Assembly: GCA_963666415.2 (NCBI GenBank)
Contig: CAXXPD010000003.1
Coordinates: 1,922,001 to 1,986,000, forward strand
Reading direction: 5' to 3'
From: Bin87 sp963666415
Lineage (GTDB): Bacteria; Chloroflexota; Dehalococcoidia; Lucifugimonadales; UBA3495
DNA: 64,000 nucleotides
The notes under the pieces are model-generated. The model saw only the letters and a list, made by a program, of their open reading frames with translations. It searched no databases and was not told the origin of the DNA. This document shows, piece after piece, positions 1 to 8,740 of the stretch. Both the position numbers and the translations under genes were made by a program. How positions within the stretch are numbered: position 1 is the first letter of the stretch; each line of letters begins with the position of its first letter.

Positions 1-142
1 CTGGGTATATGGACTTGACCATGCCGACGGTCGCGAACGCTGGCGGCTGGGCTTACCAGCCGCCGTGCGCACCGACCCGGTCTACGCGGGTGGCCGGCTT
101 CTGATCCGCACCGATGATGGCTGGCTGCACGCCATCGAGTAG
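1..142 (+). CDS. C-terminal end of a PQQ-like beta-propeller protein (partial)
   Basis: Reading from base 2 in frame gives 46 codons ending in TAG at 140-142. The peptide has the look of the last blades of a PQQ/BamB-type repeat propeller: an LDHADGRERW strand-turn, then a VYAGGRLLIR strand, then a DDGWLHAIE end. These are the aromatic-rich W-motif blades of quinoprotein-like or assembly-scaffold propellers. The 5' part lies outside the window, so the length, any signal peptide and the enzyme or scaffold role cannot be judged. It converges with the SDR gene that ends at 165, only 22 bp away. Confidence 0.6.
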   Translation, partial: WVYGLDHADGRERWRLGLPAAVRTDPVYAGGRLLIRTDDGWLHAIE

Positions 143-164
143 CCCACGTTATCGCTAGCCGGGG

Positions 165-947
165 TCACTGCGCCGTCCAACCCCCGTCTATCACCAGCTC
201 GCTGCCCGTCATAAACGACGATTCGTCCGATGCCAGGAACAATACGCCATTAGCGATGTCGTCCACCGTCCCGATGCGCCCCAACGGTGTGGATGCGATG
301 CGTTGGTCCCGCATTCCAGGCTGAGACATCATCCGCTCCGTCATCGGTGTGTCGATGTAACCGGGGTGGACTGAATTGCAGCGGATGCCTTCCGACGCGT
401 ATTGCACCGCAGTCGCCTTCGTGAGCAGCCGCACCGCACCCTTGGAACTGGCATAAGCCGAGCCCGCTCCGGAACCAGGGGTTAGCCCCACCAACCCGGC
501 GATGGACGAAATGTTGATGATAGAACCGCCGCCAGCCTCCCGCATCGCTCCAATAGCAGAGCGGCTGCCCAGAAACACGCCCTTGGCGTTCACGTCCATT
601 ATCTGGTCCCAAACTTCCACCGGAGCCTCATGGATCCTCGGTGCATTCACGCCGCCGGCATTGGTACTCCCTATCCCAGCGTTGTTCACCAGTATGTCCA
701 GCTTGCCGTAGCGATTCACCGCTTCACTAACGGCAGACTCCCACTGGTCTGCATCGGTAACGTCCAGGTGGATAAAGGTGGCCAGCCCGCCCAGCTCACG
801 GATTTCTGCTTCCAGCTTCATGCCGTCATCGTCAAGAATATCCCCGATAACTACGGCCGCCCCTTCCCGTGAAAACAGCCTGGCCTCGGCAGCCCCCTGC
901 CCACGCGCGCCCCCGCTGATCAGCGCCACTTTCCCTTCCAGTCGCAT
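165..947 (-). CDS. SDR family NAD(P)-dependent oxidoreductase
   Basis: 260 aa, the usual length of a classical short-chain dehydrogenase/reductase. The cofactor motif SGGARGQG is at residues 11-18, D62 follows in the adenine-binding LDV motif, NNAG is at 88-91, and the catalytic set is S147/S148, Y165 and K169 (YASSK). HPGYIDTPM at 194-202 is the family's post-catalytic loop. The substrate is probably a secondary alcohol or ketone and cannot be told from sequence. The start is supported by an AGGAGG-type site seven bases upstream (953-959 on the plus strand). It is the last gene of a minus-strand run after the LLM oxidoreductase and the lactonase, 34 bp after the lactonase stop, so co-transcription is likely. 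Confidence 0.93.
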   Translation of the reverse strand: MRLEGKVALISGGARGQGAAEARLFSREGAAVVIGDILDDDGMKLEAEIRELGGLATFIHLDVTDADQWESAVSEAVNRYGKLDILVNNAGIGSTNAGGVNAPRIHEAPVEVWDQIMDVNAKGVFLGSRSAIGAMREAGGGSIINISSIAGLVGLTPGSGAGSAYASSKGAVRLLTKATAVQYASEGIRCNSVHPGYIDTPMTERMMSQPGMRDQRIASTPLGRIGTVDDIANGVLFLASDESSFMTGSELVIDGGWTAQ

Positions 948-981
948 GATCGTCCTCCTAATCTCCTGGAACTCGCCGAGT

Positions 982-2034
982 CTAACCGCCCAGCGTTGTG
1001 GTCAACACCCACATCGGACGCTCACCAACCGCGTAGGTTTCCAGCGGCGTGAGCGCACCGCTGCCCTGGTCAATCTGATATGACGCCAGCATCCCGGTCG
1101 CCGAGCCGGCCGAATACACGAACTTGCCCTGGGGGTCAAGACTAAACGCACTCGGCACCGCTTCGGTAGCAGCGTGTCCAACCGGGCTCAGTCTCCCACT
1201 GCCGTCCACCGAGAAGCTGGCGATGCTGTTGTGTCCCCGATTGGGAACATACAGGAAGTTTCCCGAAGGCGAGACCTGAATCTGGGAGCAGGTGTTCCGC
1301 ACGGTAACCCCGTCTGGCAACGTGGAAACGGTCTGCATTGCCGACAGCCGGCCTTCGCCATCAATCTGGTATGCCGACACGCTGCACCCCTGCTCATTGG
1401 AAAAATAAACTACATCCAGGCTGGGGTGGAAGCAATAGTGGCGCGGCCCGATGTTATCGTCCTGGGCCAGCGTGGACGGGTCGTTGGCGGTCAATTGTCC
1501 GTTAGACGCGTCGAAGCGGAACTGGTAAATAACATTTGGACCGGGAATGTTCTTGGGCGGCTCCAGCACATTGTCGTTCTGCTTGGCGATGTGCGGCACG
1601 TAAGCGAACCGGTTGGAGCGGTCCGTCTGCATGGAGTGAGCGCCCACGTCCGTTGCGACCCAGGCCGTTGGTTCGCCGCCCACGCTGCCATCCTCGCCAA
1701 GAGGATGTACGCCCGCGTGGCCGCCGGCATAGTAAGACGACAGCAGATATTTGCCGGTTCGATCCGTGGCCAGGTAAGCCGGCGGTGTGGACAATTCCAC
1801 CAAACCGTTGCGCGTCAACCCTCCGGTCGCCTGATCAACGCTGTAACTCGATAGCGCTGGTTCTTCCCGGTGCCCGGCATACAGCGTCTGCCGGTCTGGA
1901 CCAATTGCCAGCAGCGATGGCCCACCCGGAACCGCTACCTCTGATTGGGCCGTCAGACTGCCGGATGCCTCATTCATGCTGAATATTCCAATCTTGTTGT
2001 CATCCTGAGCCGCAACGTAAACGTAACTGGTCAT
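982..2034 (-). CDS. Lactonase-family seven-bladed beta-propeller protein
   Basis: 350 aa with the repeated pattern of the 6-phosphogluconolactonase (YbhE/Pgl, PF10282) family: an N-terminal YVYVAAQDDNKIGIFSMN strand, repeats of the type LxIGPDRQTLYAG and IQVSPSGNFLYVPNRGHNSI, and a last blade FSLDPQGKFVYSAG. There is no signal peptide, so it is probably cytoplasmic. Family members hydrolyse 6-phosphogluconolactone or other lactones; some are only carboxymuconate-cyclase-like. The exact substrate is unknown. A GGAGG site lies just upstream of the ATG. It sits between the LLM oxidoreductase (45 bp upstream) and the SDR, which suggests one oxidation-hydrolysis pathway. No sugar-phosphate genes are near, so a role in the pentose phosphate route is not favoured. 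Confidence 0.85.
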   Translation of the reverse strand: MTSYVYVAAQDDNKIGIFSMNEASGSLTAQSEVAVPGGPSLLAIGPDRQTLYAGHREEPALSSYSVDQATGGLTRNGLVELSTPPAYLATDRTGKYLLSSYYAGGHAGVHPLGEDGSVGGEPTAWVATDVGAHSMQTDRSNRFAYVPHIAKQNDNVLEPPKNIPGPNVIYQFRFDASNGQLTANDPSTLAQDDNIGPRHYCFHPSLDVVYFSNEQGCSVSAYQIDGEGRLSAMQTVSTLPDGVTVRNTCSQIQVSPSGNFLYVPNRGHNSIASFSVDGSGRLSPVGHAATEAVPSAFSLDPQGKFVYSAGSATGMLASYQIDQGSGALTPLETYAVGERPMWVLTTTLGG

Positions 2035-2079
2035 CGGTCAACCTCCACAAGCGTATCGTTACACCACAACGGCGCACGA

Positions 2080-2931
2080 TTATCGGATCAACTCCTCTGC
2101 CATGGTTTCCAGCTGTTGGCCCATTTCCGCTTCGGTGTCGCAATGGTTGGCCCACACCGAAACCCGGAGCGCCCCAGCGCTGAGAAACGAATCAACCAGC
2201 TCCCGTTTGGTATCGGGTGGCTGACCGAAAACCGAAATGGTCAGCGATGCAGGATCGCGTCCGCTCTCGTCAGCCAACGCGTCCATTTTGGCCCGGCTCT
2301 CTTCGATTTGACCAGGCGTAGCACGATTCGGCAGCCAGCCATCCCCCCACCTGACCACCCGCTGCAGCACGTTGTGTGCGTTGCCACCCAGCAGCACAGG
2401 CGGATGCGGTTGTTGCACCGGTTTGGGATAGGAATACACGGGCGGGAAATCATAGTACCGACCGTGAAACTCGGCTTCGTCCTTCGTCCACAATTCCTTC
2501 AGCGCAGCCACGGCTTCCCGGGTTTGCGTCCAGCGGTGGTCAAAGTCTCCGCCCATCATGGTGGTTTCTTCCCGGTTCCAGCCGGCCCCAATGCCGAACA
2601 CGAACCGGCCGTTGCTATGCCGGTCCAGCACTGCAATTTCCTTCGCCAGTATCAGGGGATTCCGTTCCGGTACCAGGGTAATGCCGGTGCACAACTTTAT
2701 CCTGGTCGTAACGGCGCAAGCCATCGCCAGCGCGATGTACGGTTCGGAAAAATGACGGTACGTCCATGGAATTTCCCCTCCGGTGGCGGGGAATGGGCTG
2801 GCGCTGTTGACCGGCAAAATGGGGTGTTCGTGATACCAGATCGATTCAAAGCCCAAATCTTCGGCCTTCTTGGCAATGAACGCCGGGTCCAGGGTATAGG
2901 CGGGCAAAGGCACTACTAGTCCAACGGACAT
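2080..2931 (-). CDS. LLM class (F420-dependent type) flavin oxidoreductase
   Basis: 283 aa from the chosen ATG at 2931, which has GGAGG six bases upstream; an ATG at 2961 would add ten residues with no ribosome site. The TIM-barrel luciferase-like signature is clear: LGFESIWYHEH near residues 26-36, a hinge of the type NPLILAKEIAVLDRHSNGR at 91-109, and the cofactor-loop GIGAGWN at 113-119. This class uses F420H2 or FMNH2; the short TIM barrel and missing reductase partner fit the F420-dependent 'TIGR03619-like' group, but the cofactor is inference. First gene of the minus-strand run LLM-lactonase-SDR and divergent from the DUF1800 cassette. Confidence 0.88.
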   Translation of the reverse strand: MSVGLVVPLPAYTLDPAFIAKKAEDLGFESIWYHEHPILPVNSASPFPATGGEIPWTYRHFSEPYIALAMACAVTTRIKLCTGITLVPERNPLILAKEIAVLDRHSNGRFVFGIGAGWNREETTMMGGDFDHRWTQTREAVAALKELWTKDEAEFHGRYYDFPPVYSYPKPVQQPHPPVLLGGNAHNVLQRVVRWGDGWLPNRATPGQIEESRAKMDALADESGRDPASLTISVFGQPPDTKRELVDSFLSAGALRVSVWANHCDTEAEMGQQLETMAEELIR

Positions 2932-3127
2932 TCCAATCCTCCAGTCACGCTCAGTCTCCAACGGCCGGGCTGGGCGTGCAACGCAGTTCCGTTTCCAATT
3001 GCGGCCAAGTTAGCACAGCGACGCCCGGAGCACAAACCAGTTGTCTCTACGTTCCTGGCGCCTTACCAATCGTGCGAATGACCTTCATCCGCCGACGCAT
3101 ATCGTCGCGGCAATCGCCCGGCAAGGG

Positions 3128-3156
3128 TTGAGTTGGTCGCGGCTTAATGCTAATAT
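3128..3156 (+). promoter_or_regulatory. Sigma70-like promoter of the first DUF1800 cassette
   Basis: TTGAGT (3128-3133), a 17-base spacer and TAATAT (3151-3156) make a good housekeeping-type promoter in the intergenic gap. Transcription would start near 3163, about 36 bases before the ATG at 3199, with GAGGAGG between them. Confidence 0.55.
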
Positions 3157-3198
3157 CCAAAACAACATTTGGTGTGCTCAGATAGAGGAGGTTTGTCT

Positions 3199-4602
3199 AT
3201 GGCTGACCACGACATTGCACAAATTGCCCATTTGATGCGGCGCGCCGGCTTCGGAGCGCAGTACCACGAACTCGAAGCGCTGGCGGACCAGGGTTACGAC
3301 GCAACCGTTGAAGCGTTGCTGAATCCGGAATCGCAGCCCAGCGGTCTTGATCTTGACCTCGCAGAGCGCTACTTCGTTGAGTGGAGCCACTTCACCAGGG
3401 GCGTCCCCGAGTACTGGGCCTGGCGAATGATTAACTCCAAGCGCCAACTTGAAGAGAAAATGGTTCTGTTCTGGCATGGTGTTCTCTGCACCGCCGACAG
3501 CAAAACCCAAAGCTACCCCACATCCTACGCGGAGTTGGAAATGTTCCGACGCCTCGGGATGGGGAGCTTCCGGGATCTTTTGCTGGAGATTTCCAGAGAC
3601 CCGGCCATGGTCTTCTACCTGGATAATTGTCTTAGCCATCGGGGCGCCATCAACGAAAACTACGGCCGCGAGCTACTGGAATTGTTCTCGATTGGCGTGG
3701 GTATGGACGGGAAGTTCAACTACACGGAAGATGACGTGAAGGAATGCGCGCGCGCTTTCACCGGTTGGACGCTCGCCAACAATGTGCCTGGGCAGCCCTA
3801 TGGCCGCTACGCCGCGAGATTCGTCTACAATCCGGTCGACCATGACGATGGCGAAAAAACGTTCCTTGGCGAAACCGGGCAATTCAACGGCGAGGATATC
3901 GTTGATATCATCGCGAAGCAGCCGGCCGCAGCCAGGTTCCTGTCCCGCCATTTGTACAGCTATTTCGTGGCCGACGAAGCGCAGGTGCCATCCTGGATGG
4001 ATACTCCTCCACAGGACCCGGAAACCATCAAGATGCTGGAGGACGAATACTACCGCTCCGGCTACAACATCCGGGCGATGCTTCGGGTACTGTTCCATTC
4101 CGACGCTTTCAAAAACGCCCGATTCTCCAGGGTGAAAAGCCCGGTGGAAACGGTCATGGGTACCATGCGCCTCATCGGTGACTGGACCACGCCCAAGCCC
4201 GGTTTCGAGTTTATCTTCGACGAGATGAAATACATGGGCCAGGAGTTGTTCAACCCGCCGTCCGTGGAGGGTTGGCACACCGGCAAAGAGTGGATTGATG
4301 GCGGTACCCTGGTTCACCGCATCAACTTCACCGCCGATTTCGTGGGCGACGTCAACTACCCTGGCGTGCGGAACATGATCGAACGGCTGGCTTCGATCGG
4401 CCCCACTATCGCCCCCGAGCGATTGGTTGATGGTTGTCTCGAATTGTTGGGCCATTACGAATTGCCCGAAGAAACCCGCAGTATGTTGGCAGCCCAGGCG
4501 GAAAAAGGTGGGGTTCTCCACACCGACGCTGACGACTTCGCCAACCGAGTTAGCGAAACGCTGCAAATGATTGTGGCGACCAAAGAATATCTCTACGCGT
4601 AG
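3199..4602 (+). CDS. DUF1800 domain-containing protein (cassette 1)
   Basis: 467 aa from the ATG at 3199, preceded by a strong GAGGAGG site; an in-frame start 30 bases earlier has none. It has the DUF1800 landmarks: HLMRRAGFGA at 11-20, EEKMVLFWHG near 85-94, PAMVFYLDN at 135-143, NENYGRELLELF at 152-163, TEDDVKECARAFTGW at 176-190, and near the C-terminus PPSVEGWHTGKEWIDG. Most known members are exported, but here the DUF1800 domain starts at residue 10 and there is no signal peptide, so it is probably cytoplasmic. Function is unknown in the family; genes are usually paired with DUF1501, as here (74 bp downstream). It has a same-length paralog at 16361-17764. Confidence 0.92.
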   Translation: MADHDIAQIAHLMRRAGFGAQYHELEALADQGYDATVEALLNPESQPSGLDLDLAERYFVEWSHFTRGVPEYWAWRMINSKRQLEEKMVLFWHGVLCTADSKTQSYPTSYAELEMFRRLGMGSFRDLLLEISRDPAMVFYLDNCLSHRGAINENYGRELLELFSIGVGMDGKFNYTEDDVKECARAFTGWTLANNVPGQPYGRYAARFVYNPVDHDDGEKTFLGETGQFNGEDIVDIIAKQPAAARFLSRHLYSYFVADEAQVPSWMDTPPQDPETIKMLEDEYYRSGYNIRAMLRVLFHSDAFKNARFSRVKSPVETVMGTMRLIGDWTTPKPGFEFIFDEMKYMGQELFNPPSVEGWHTGKEWIDGGTLVHRINFTADFVGDVNYPGVRNMIERLASIGPTIAPERLVDGCLELLGHYELPEETRSMLAAQAEKGGVLHTDADDFANRVSETLQMIVATKEYLYA

Positions 4603-4676
4603 CCACAATTGCGGGCAGTTGGTGAACGGCAGCCCGTTGACCGAAATGAATACCCCATCGTGGGCAGGAGGAAATC

Positions 4677-5813
4677 GTGACCGTTAACAAGAAAGATCCG
4701 GTTTTGGTCGTGCTTCAGATGTCGGGTGCCTTTGACGCCCTGAACACCTTTATTCCTTACAACGATCCTCTGTACCAGGACTACCGGACACATCTGAAAG
4801 TGGAACCCGAGCACGTCTTGGCCGTTAATGACAAGGTTGGTTTCCATCCAGCGATGGGTCCGATCAAGAACATGTACGACGATGGCAAGGTTGCGGTTAT
4901 TCAAGGAATCGGCTACCCCAACCCCATTCGTTCGCACTTCCGCTCGATGGATATCTGGCACACCGCCGAACCCGCCAAGATGGGCACCGTCGGCTGGTTG
5001 GGTCGCACCATCGATGATCTTGATCCCCACAAAGAAAATGTGCTCACGGCCGTCAACTTTGGTCGCGGCCTCCCGCGGGCCCTCGCTGCCCCAGGCGTTT
5101 CGGTTGCATCGGTGGGTAATCTGGAGTCCTACGGCGTGTTGACCTCCATCGACAGCACCGACCAGCGCATGGAAGCCCTGGACATATTCGCCCGCATGTA
5201 TTCGCCCATGCTGGGCTCCGGCGCCGTCAACGACTACATTTCTCAAACTGGTCTTGACGCCCTCAAAGGCGCCGACATCCTCAGCACCGCGCCGGAAAAG
5301 TATTCCTCCACCATTGAATACAATGGCGATTACTTCTCTCAGTGGGTCAAAAACGTAGCGCAGGTGCATCTCGCCGACTTCGGCACGCGTGTCCTGTACA
5401 CCGGCTACAACCCCGGCGCCTTCGACACCCATGCCAACCAGCCGGCAGCTTTCCACCGGCTCTGGTCGGACGTATCCAACGCCGTCAGCGACTTCTACTA
5501 CGACCTGAAAGAGCATAACTCTGGCGAAGAAGTGGTTATGCTCCTGTTCACCGAATTCGGCCGCCGCGTAAAAGAGAACGGCTCCGGCACCGACCACGGC
5601 TCAGGCAGCGTCGCTTTCGTGATTGGCGACGGCGTCAAGGGTGGTCTCTACGGCGAGTATCCGTCTCTCGAGCCGGACAAGCTGGACGAAGGCGACCTCA
5701 GGTGGAACACCGATTTCCGCAGCGCCTACGCCACCATACTGGACAAGTGGATGGGCGTCGACTCCCAAGAAATCCTGGGCGGAAATTACGAGCACCTGAA
5801 TTTCATCAAATAA
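4677..5813 (+). CDS. DUF1501 domain-containing protein (cassette 1)
   Basis: 378 aa with a GTG start at 4677 and AGGAGG at 4667-4672. DUF1501 proteins have an alkaline-phosphatase/sulfatase-like fold. Visible landmarks are VLQMSGAFDALNTFIPY near the N-terminus, HFRSMDIWHTAEP near residue 85, and TEFGRRVKENGSGTDHG near 292-309, with the D-H pair expected to bind metal. The common N-terminal Tat signal of the family is absent; the domain starts within about ten residues. It follows the DUF1800 gene and precedes an NHL-repeat gene on the same transcript. Function unknown; a hydrolase or a chaperone-like partner of DUF1800 are both possible. A paralog is at 15178-16314. Confidence 0.92.
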   Translation: MTVNKKDPVLVVLQMSGAFDALNTFIPYNDPLYQDYRTHLKVEPEHVLAVNDKVGFHPAMGPIKNMYDDGKVAVIQGIGYPNPIRSHFRSMDIWHTAEPAKMGTVGWLGRTIDDLDPHKENVLTAVNFGRGLPRALAAPGVSVASVGNLESYGVLTSIDSTDQRMEALDIFARMYSPMLGSGAVNDYISQTGLDALKGADILSTAPEKYSSTIEYNGDYFSQWVKNVAQVHLADFGTRVLYTGYNPGAFDTHANQPAAFHRLWSDVSNAVSDFYYDLKEHNSGEEVVMLLFTEFGRRVKENGSGTDHGSGSVAFVIGDGVKGGLYGEYPSLEPDKLDEGDLRWNTDFRSAYATILDKWMGVDSQEILGGNYEHLNFIK

Positions 5814-5892
5814 CCAGAATCGGTAGTTGAAGATGCGGCAGGCCCATTCCCGGGTCTGCCCGTTGGCAACTCTGCCAGCAAGGTGAGACAAC

Positions 5893-6927
5893 ATGGTAAC
5901 GCAGATTGCGCCGCTTACATTTCAATACAGCCATACCATCGGACGTCAGGAATCTCGGGGCGGCAACGGGTTCTTCAACCCGGTAGCAGTCACCCGAGGA
6001 CCCGGCGACCGAATCTACGTTCTTAGCCGCGGCACCGAAACTCCCGCTTTCTTCCCCTGCAAACGGGTAACCATTTGCTCAATTGACGAAGAATACATCG
6101 GAGAATTCGGAGAAAAAGTCGGCCCCGAAGACGCTGTTCCCACCGCCCACGATGGCGCTTTTTTCTGGCCCACGTCCGTCGCGCTGGATAGCATGGGCAA
6201 TGCCTATGTCGCCGACGAATGGCTGAATCGCATCTCGATCTTCACCCAGGATGGCGACTGGATTGGCAAGTGGGGCGTCCCCGGCGATGGCGACGGCGAG
6301 ATCAACCGCCCGTCGGGATTGGCCTTCGACAAAGACGACAATATGTACTTGGTGGACAGCTGCAACCATCGGATCCAGGTCTTCACCAAGGACGGACAGT
6401 TCCTCTTCAAGTGGGGAACCCAGGGCTCCGGCGACGGTCAGTTCAACTTCCCCTGGGGCATTGACATTGACCAGAATGGAGACGTTTACGTCGCCGACTG
6501 GCGCAACGACCGCATTCAGAAGTTCAGCGCCAACGGCCAGTTCCTGATGCAGATCGGCGGCTCGGGCCAGGGCGATGGCGAGTTCAATCGACCCACCGAC
6601 GTTGCCGTCGACAAAGACGGAACCATTTACGTAGCCGACTACAAAAACGACCGCCTGCAGGTCTTTGATGCTGACGGCAGCTTCATCACCATAATCGAAG
6701 GACAGGCCACCCTGTCCAAGTGGGCGCGAGAACGCGTAGACCTGGACCCCGTGATTCTGCGGGGACGCCAGAAGGCTCAGAACCTGGAAGATCGGGAAGG
6801 GCCTTTCCAGGGCCCCATCTCCGTTGACGTGGATGATCAAGGCCGCGTATTCGTAGCCGAGACCGCGCGTCACCGATTGCAAGTCTTCCTCAAACAATCG
6901 AGCCTGTACGCCGGCGACCCTCTGTAG
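5893..6927 (+). CDS. NHL-repeat beta-propeller protein (cassette 1)
   Basis: 344 aa made of NHL repeats of about 47 residues, seen from about residue 89: WPTSVALDSMGNAYVADEWL, then three similar units with the core YLVDSCNHRIQVF, VYVADWRNDRIQKF and IYVADYKNDRLQVF, each followed by a DG turn and a GxGDGxFNxP linker. The N-terminus has no signal peptide. NHL propellers bind proteins, RNA or small molecules, or act as lyases; no catalytic residues can be assigned. AAGGTGAG precedes the ATG. Third gene of the DUF1800-DUF1501-NHL cassette, closed by a terminator at 6993-7026. Paralog at 14069-15067. Confidence 0.88.
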   Translation: MVTQIAPLTFQYSHTIGRQESRGGNGFFNPVAVTRGPGDRIYVLSRGTETPAFFPCKRVTICSIDEEYIGEFGEKVGPEDAVPTAHDGAFFWPTSVALDSMGNAYVADEWLNRISIFTQDGDWIGKWGVPGDGDGEINRPSGLAFDKDDNMYLVDSCNHRIQVFTKDGQFLFKWGTQGSGDGQFNFPWGIDIDQNGDVYVADWRNDRIQKFSANGQFLMQIGGSGQGDGEFNRPTDVAVDKDGTIYVADYKNDRLQVFDADGSFITIIEGQATLSKWARERVDLDPVILRGRQKAQNLEDREGPFQGPISVDVDDQGRVFVAETARHRLQVFLKQSSLYAGDPL

Positions 6928-6992
6928 AGTCATCAAACAGGTAAACCGGCACGGCCGCGTTTTGCCCTGCCGTTACCACCGAGCATGAAGGC

Positions 6993-7026
6993 GGGCAGCC
7001 CTTGGGGGTTGCCCACCTTTTGTTTT
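6993..7026 (+). terminator. Rho-independent terminator of cassette 1
   Basis: Nine-base-pair stem GGGCAGCCC/GGGTTGCCC (one G-U) with a TTGG loop, followed by ACCTTTTGTTTT. It lies 65 bp after the NHL stop and just before the convergent GMC gene. Confidence 0.8.
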
Positions 7027-7051
7027 AGGGAACCTTCATTGGTTGGCGGGA

Positions 7052-8591
7052 TTATTTGGCCGCGATCCAGTCAGCCACGCGTTCCCCTATCATAATCGTG
7101 GTGCAGTTGGTGTTGGCCCGAATCACGTCCGGCATCACGGATGCATCAGCCACCCGCAAAGCTTCAATCCCGTGCACCCGACAGTACTGGTCAACCACCG
7201 CCATCGGGTCGCTGGCCGGCCCCAACTCGCAGGTGCCGGACAAATGCTGTCCGATACAAACTTCGCGTAGCATCCAGTCGTCCAGAGCTTCGTCAGACAC
7301 CAGGTCGGCTTCAGTCGGCGAGATCAGACCGTTGTAGATGCCCTTGAACGCGTCGTGCGCCAGCAAATCCAGGACAATCCGCACCGACTCCCGCAACCGC
7401 TCGCGATCCCAGGGCTCCTCCAGATAACGACAATTGATGTGGGGCTGCACATCCGGATCAGTTGATTGCAGTGTCAACTCGCCAGCGCTTTGAGCCAGTT
7501 CCATCATGCACGTCATGCGGATACCTTCCTCGGCAAACGGGTCGCCTCCCAATGGCGTTGAGAACGACGACGGGAAGATTTGCATATCGTTGCGGGCGTC
7601 GGAACCACTGGCCGTGTACCGCAACACCGTCTGGATTCGGGGCGCAGTTGGGTCCAGCGGGAAATCGTACGTAACCCGCACCCGCACCGGAACCAGCGGA
7701 TGGTCGCGCAGGTTCTGCCCTACGCCGGGCAGGTCTTTGATCACGCCAATACCCAATCTCTGTAACTCCTCGGCCGGCCCAACGCCCGACAGCATCAACA
7801 ATTGTGGAGACGCAATCGCGCCACTGCACAAAACGATTTGCTCGCCCTCGACCTGGAACGTATCGCCGCCGCTTTCGGCTTCAACCCCCGTAGCGCGCAG
7901 GCCATCAAACAGAATGCGCCGGACCCTGACGTTCGCCCGGATGGTCAGGTTCAGTCCGATGACGGTTGGGATTGACGTACGTCAGCGCAGTGCTCATCCG
8001 CACGCCGTTGGGGTTGTTCATGGGAAACGGCCCCACGCCCGTGGAATCCGGATGGTTGTGGTCGTATACCTCGGCGTACCCAACGTCCAGGCAAGCTTGG
8101 TTGAATGCTTCCTGCAACGGCAACCACGCCTCGCGCTTGTGCCGACGCACCGGAATCGGTCCGTCAAAGCCGTGAAAGTCATCCCGAATATCGGTGTCGG
8201 TTTCCAGCTTGCGGAAATATGGGAGTACGTTGATGCAGCTCCATTCATCGTTGCCCCAACTGGCCCACCGGTCGTAGTCTTCCGGCACGCCGCGCAGGAA
8301 AACCTGCCCGTTGATTGCGCTGGTGCCTCCGACCACCCGACCCCGAGGCACTGCAACCGGCTCGGTTTGCTGCGGCGTGCCAGTCCCCACGAACGACCAG
8401 TTGTGCGGCGCGCCCATCTCGGAGGCGGTAGGTGCGTAGCCAAACTTCAGGTCGTCGGGCGTTTGCTCCAGGTCGGTGTACTCTGGCCCCGCCTCCAACA
8501 GCAGAACCGAACGATTCGGGTCTTCCGACAACCGCGTGGCCATGGTTCCGCCGGCAGATCCAGCTCCAATCACGATGACGTCGTATTTCAT
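7052..8591 (-). pseudogene. GMC-family oxidoreductase broken by a one-base frameshift
   Basis: The N-terminal part (8591 down to about 7955) has the FAD dinucleotide motif VIGAGSAGG after MKYD. It runs into a wrong frame after TYVNPNRHR and stops near 7905. The C-terminal part (about 7954 to 7052) continues in the next frame as LNLTIRANVRVRRILF, then SGAIASPQLLMLSGVG, and ends with the HLSGTCELG and ANTN active-site region. The intact paralog at 54561-56099 aligns across the break without a gap, showing one extra base at or near 7955. The true start has AAGGAG upstream. The gene is either a recent pseudogene or a sequencing error. GMC enzymes oxidise alcohols with FAD; the substrate here is unknown. 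Confidence 0.88.
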
Positions 8592-8617
8592 TGCGTTGCT
8601 CCTTGGCAAAGTTCCTG

Positions 8618-8731
8618 GTAACTGTTCAGACTTGCGGGGATCTGCCGACTATTCGGCCTATTGTGGAGGGGCAACCGAGCACGGTATTTCCACTGCAAAC
8701 CGTTTCCGTCCCCTCAAACGTGAACAGTTAC
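8618..8731. mobile_element. 114-bp MITE-like element with IS66-type ends
   Basis: Perfect 11-bp terminal inverted repeats GTAACTGTTCA/TGAACAGTTAC bound a non-coding 114-bp unit. The ends begin with GTAA as in IS66 elements, and the left 23 bases match the left end of the IS66 element at 17899 at 21 positions. Flanks are AGTTCCTG (8610-8617) and AGTTCCTA (8732-8739), an 8-bp target duplication with one mismatch; IS66 makes 8-bp duplications. It sits between the start of the broken GMC gene and the next inverted-repeat-bounded segment. The IS66 transposase at 17907-19259 could have moved it. Confidence 0.7.
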
Positions 8732-8740
8732 AGTTCCTAG

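Noticed and set aside
982..2034. 6-phosphogluconolactonase of the pentose phosphate pathway
   Set aside because: Family likeness only; no glucose-6-phosphate dehydrogenase or related gene nearby.
4593..5597. 334-codon minus-strand frame opposite DUF1501
   Set aside because: Shadow of the real gene, with low-complexity G/V/H composition.
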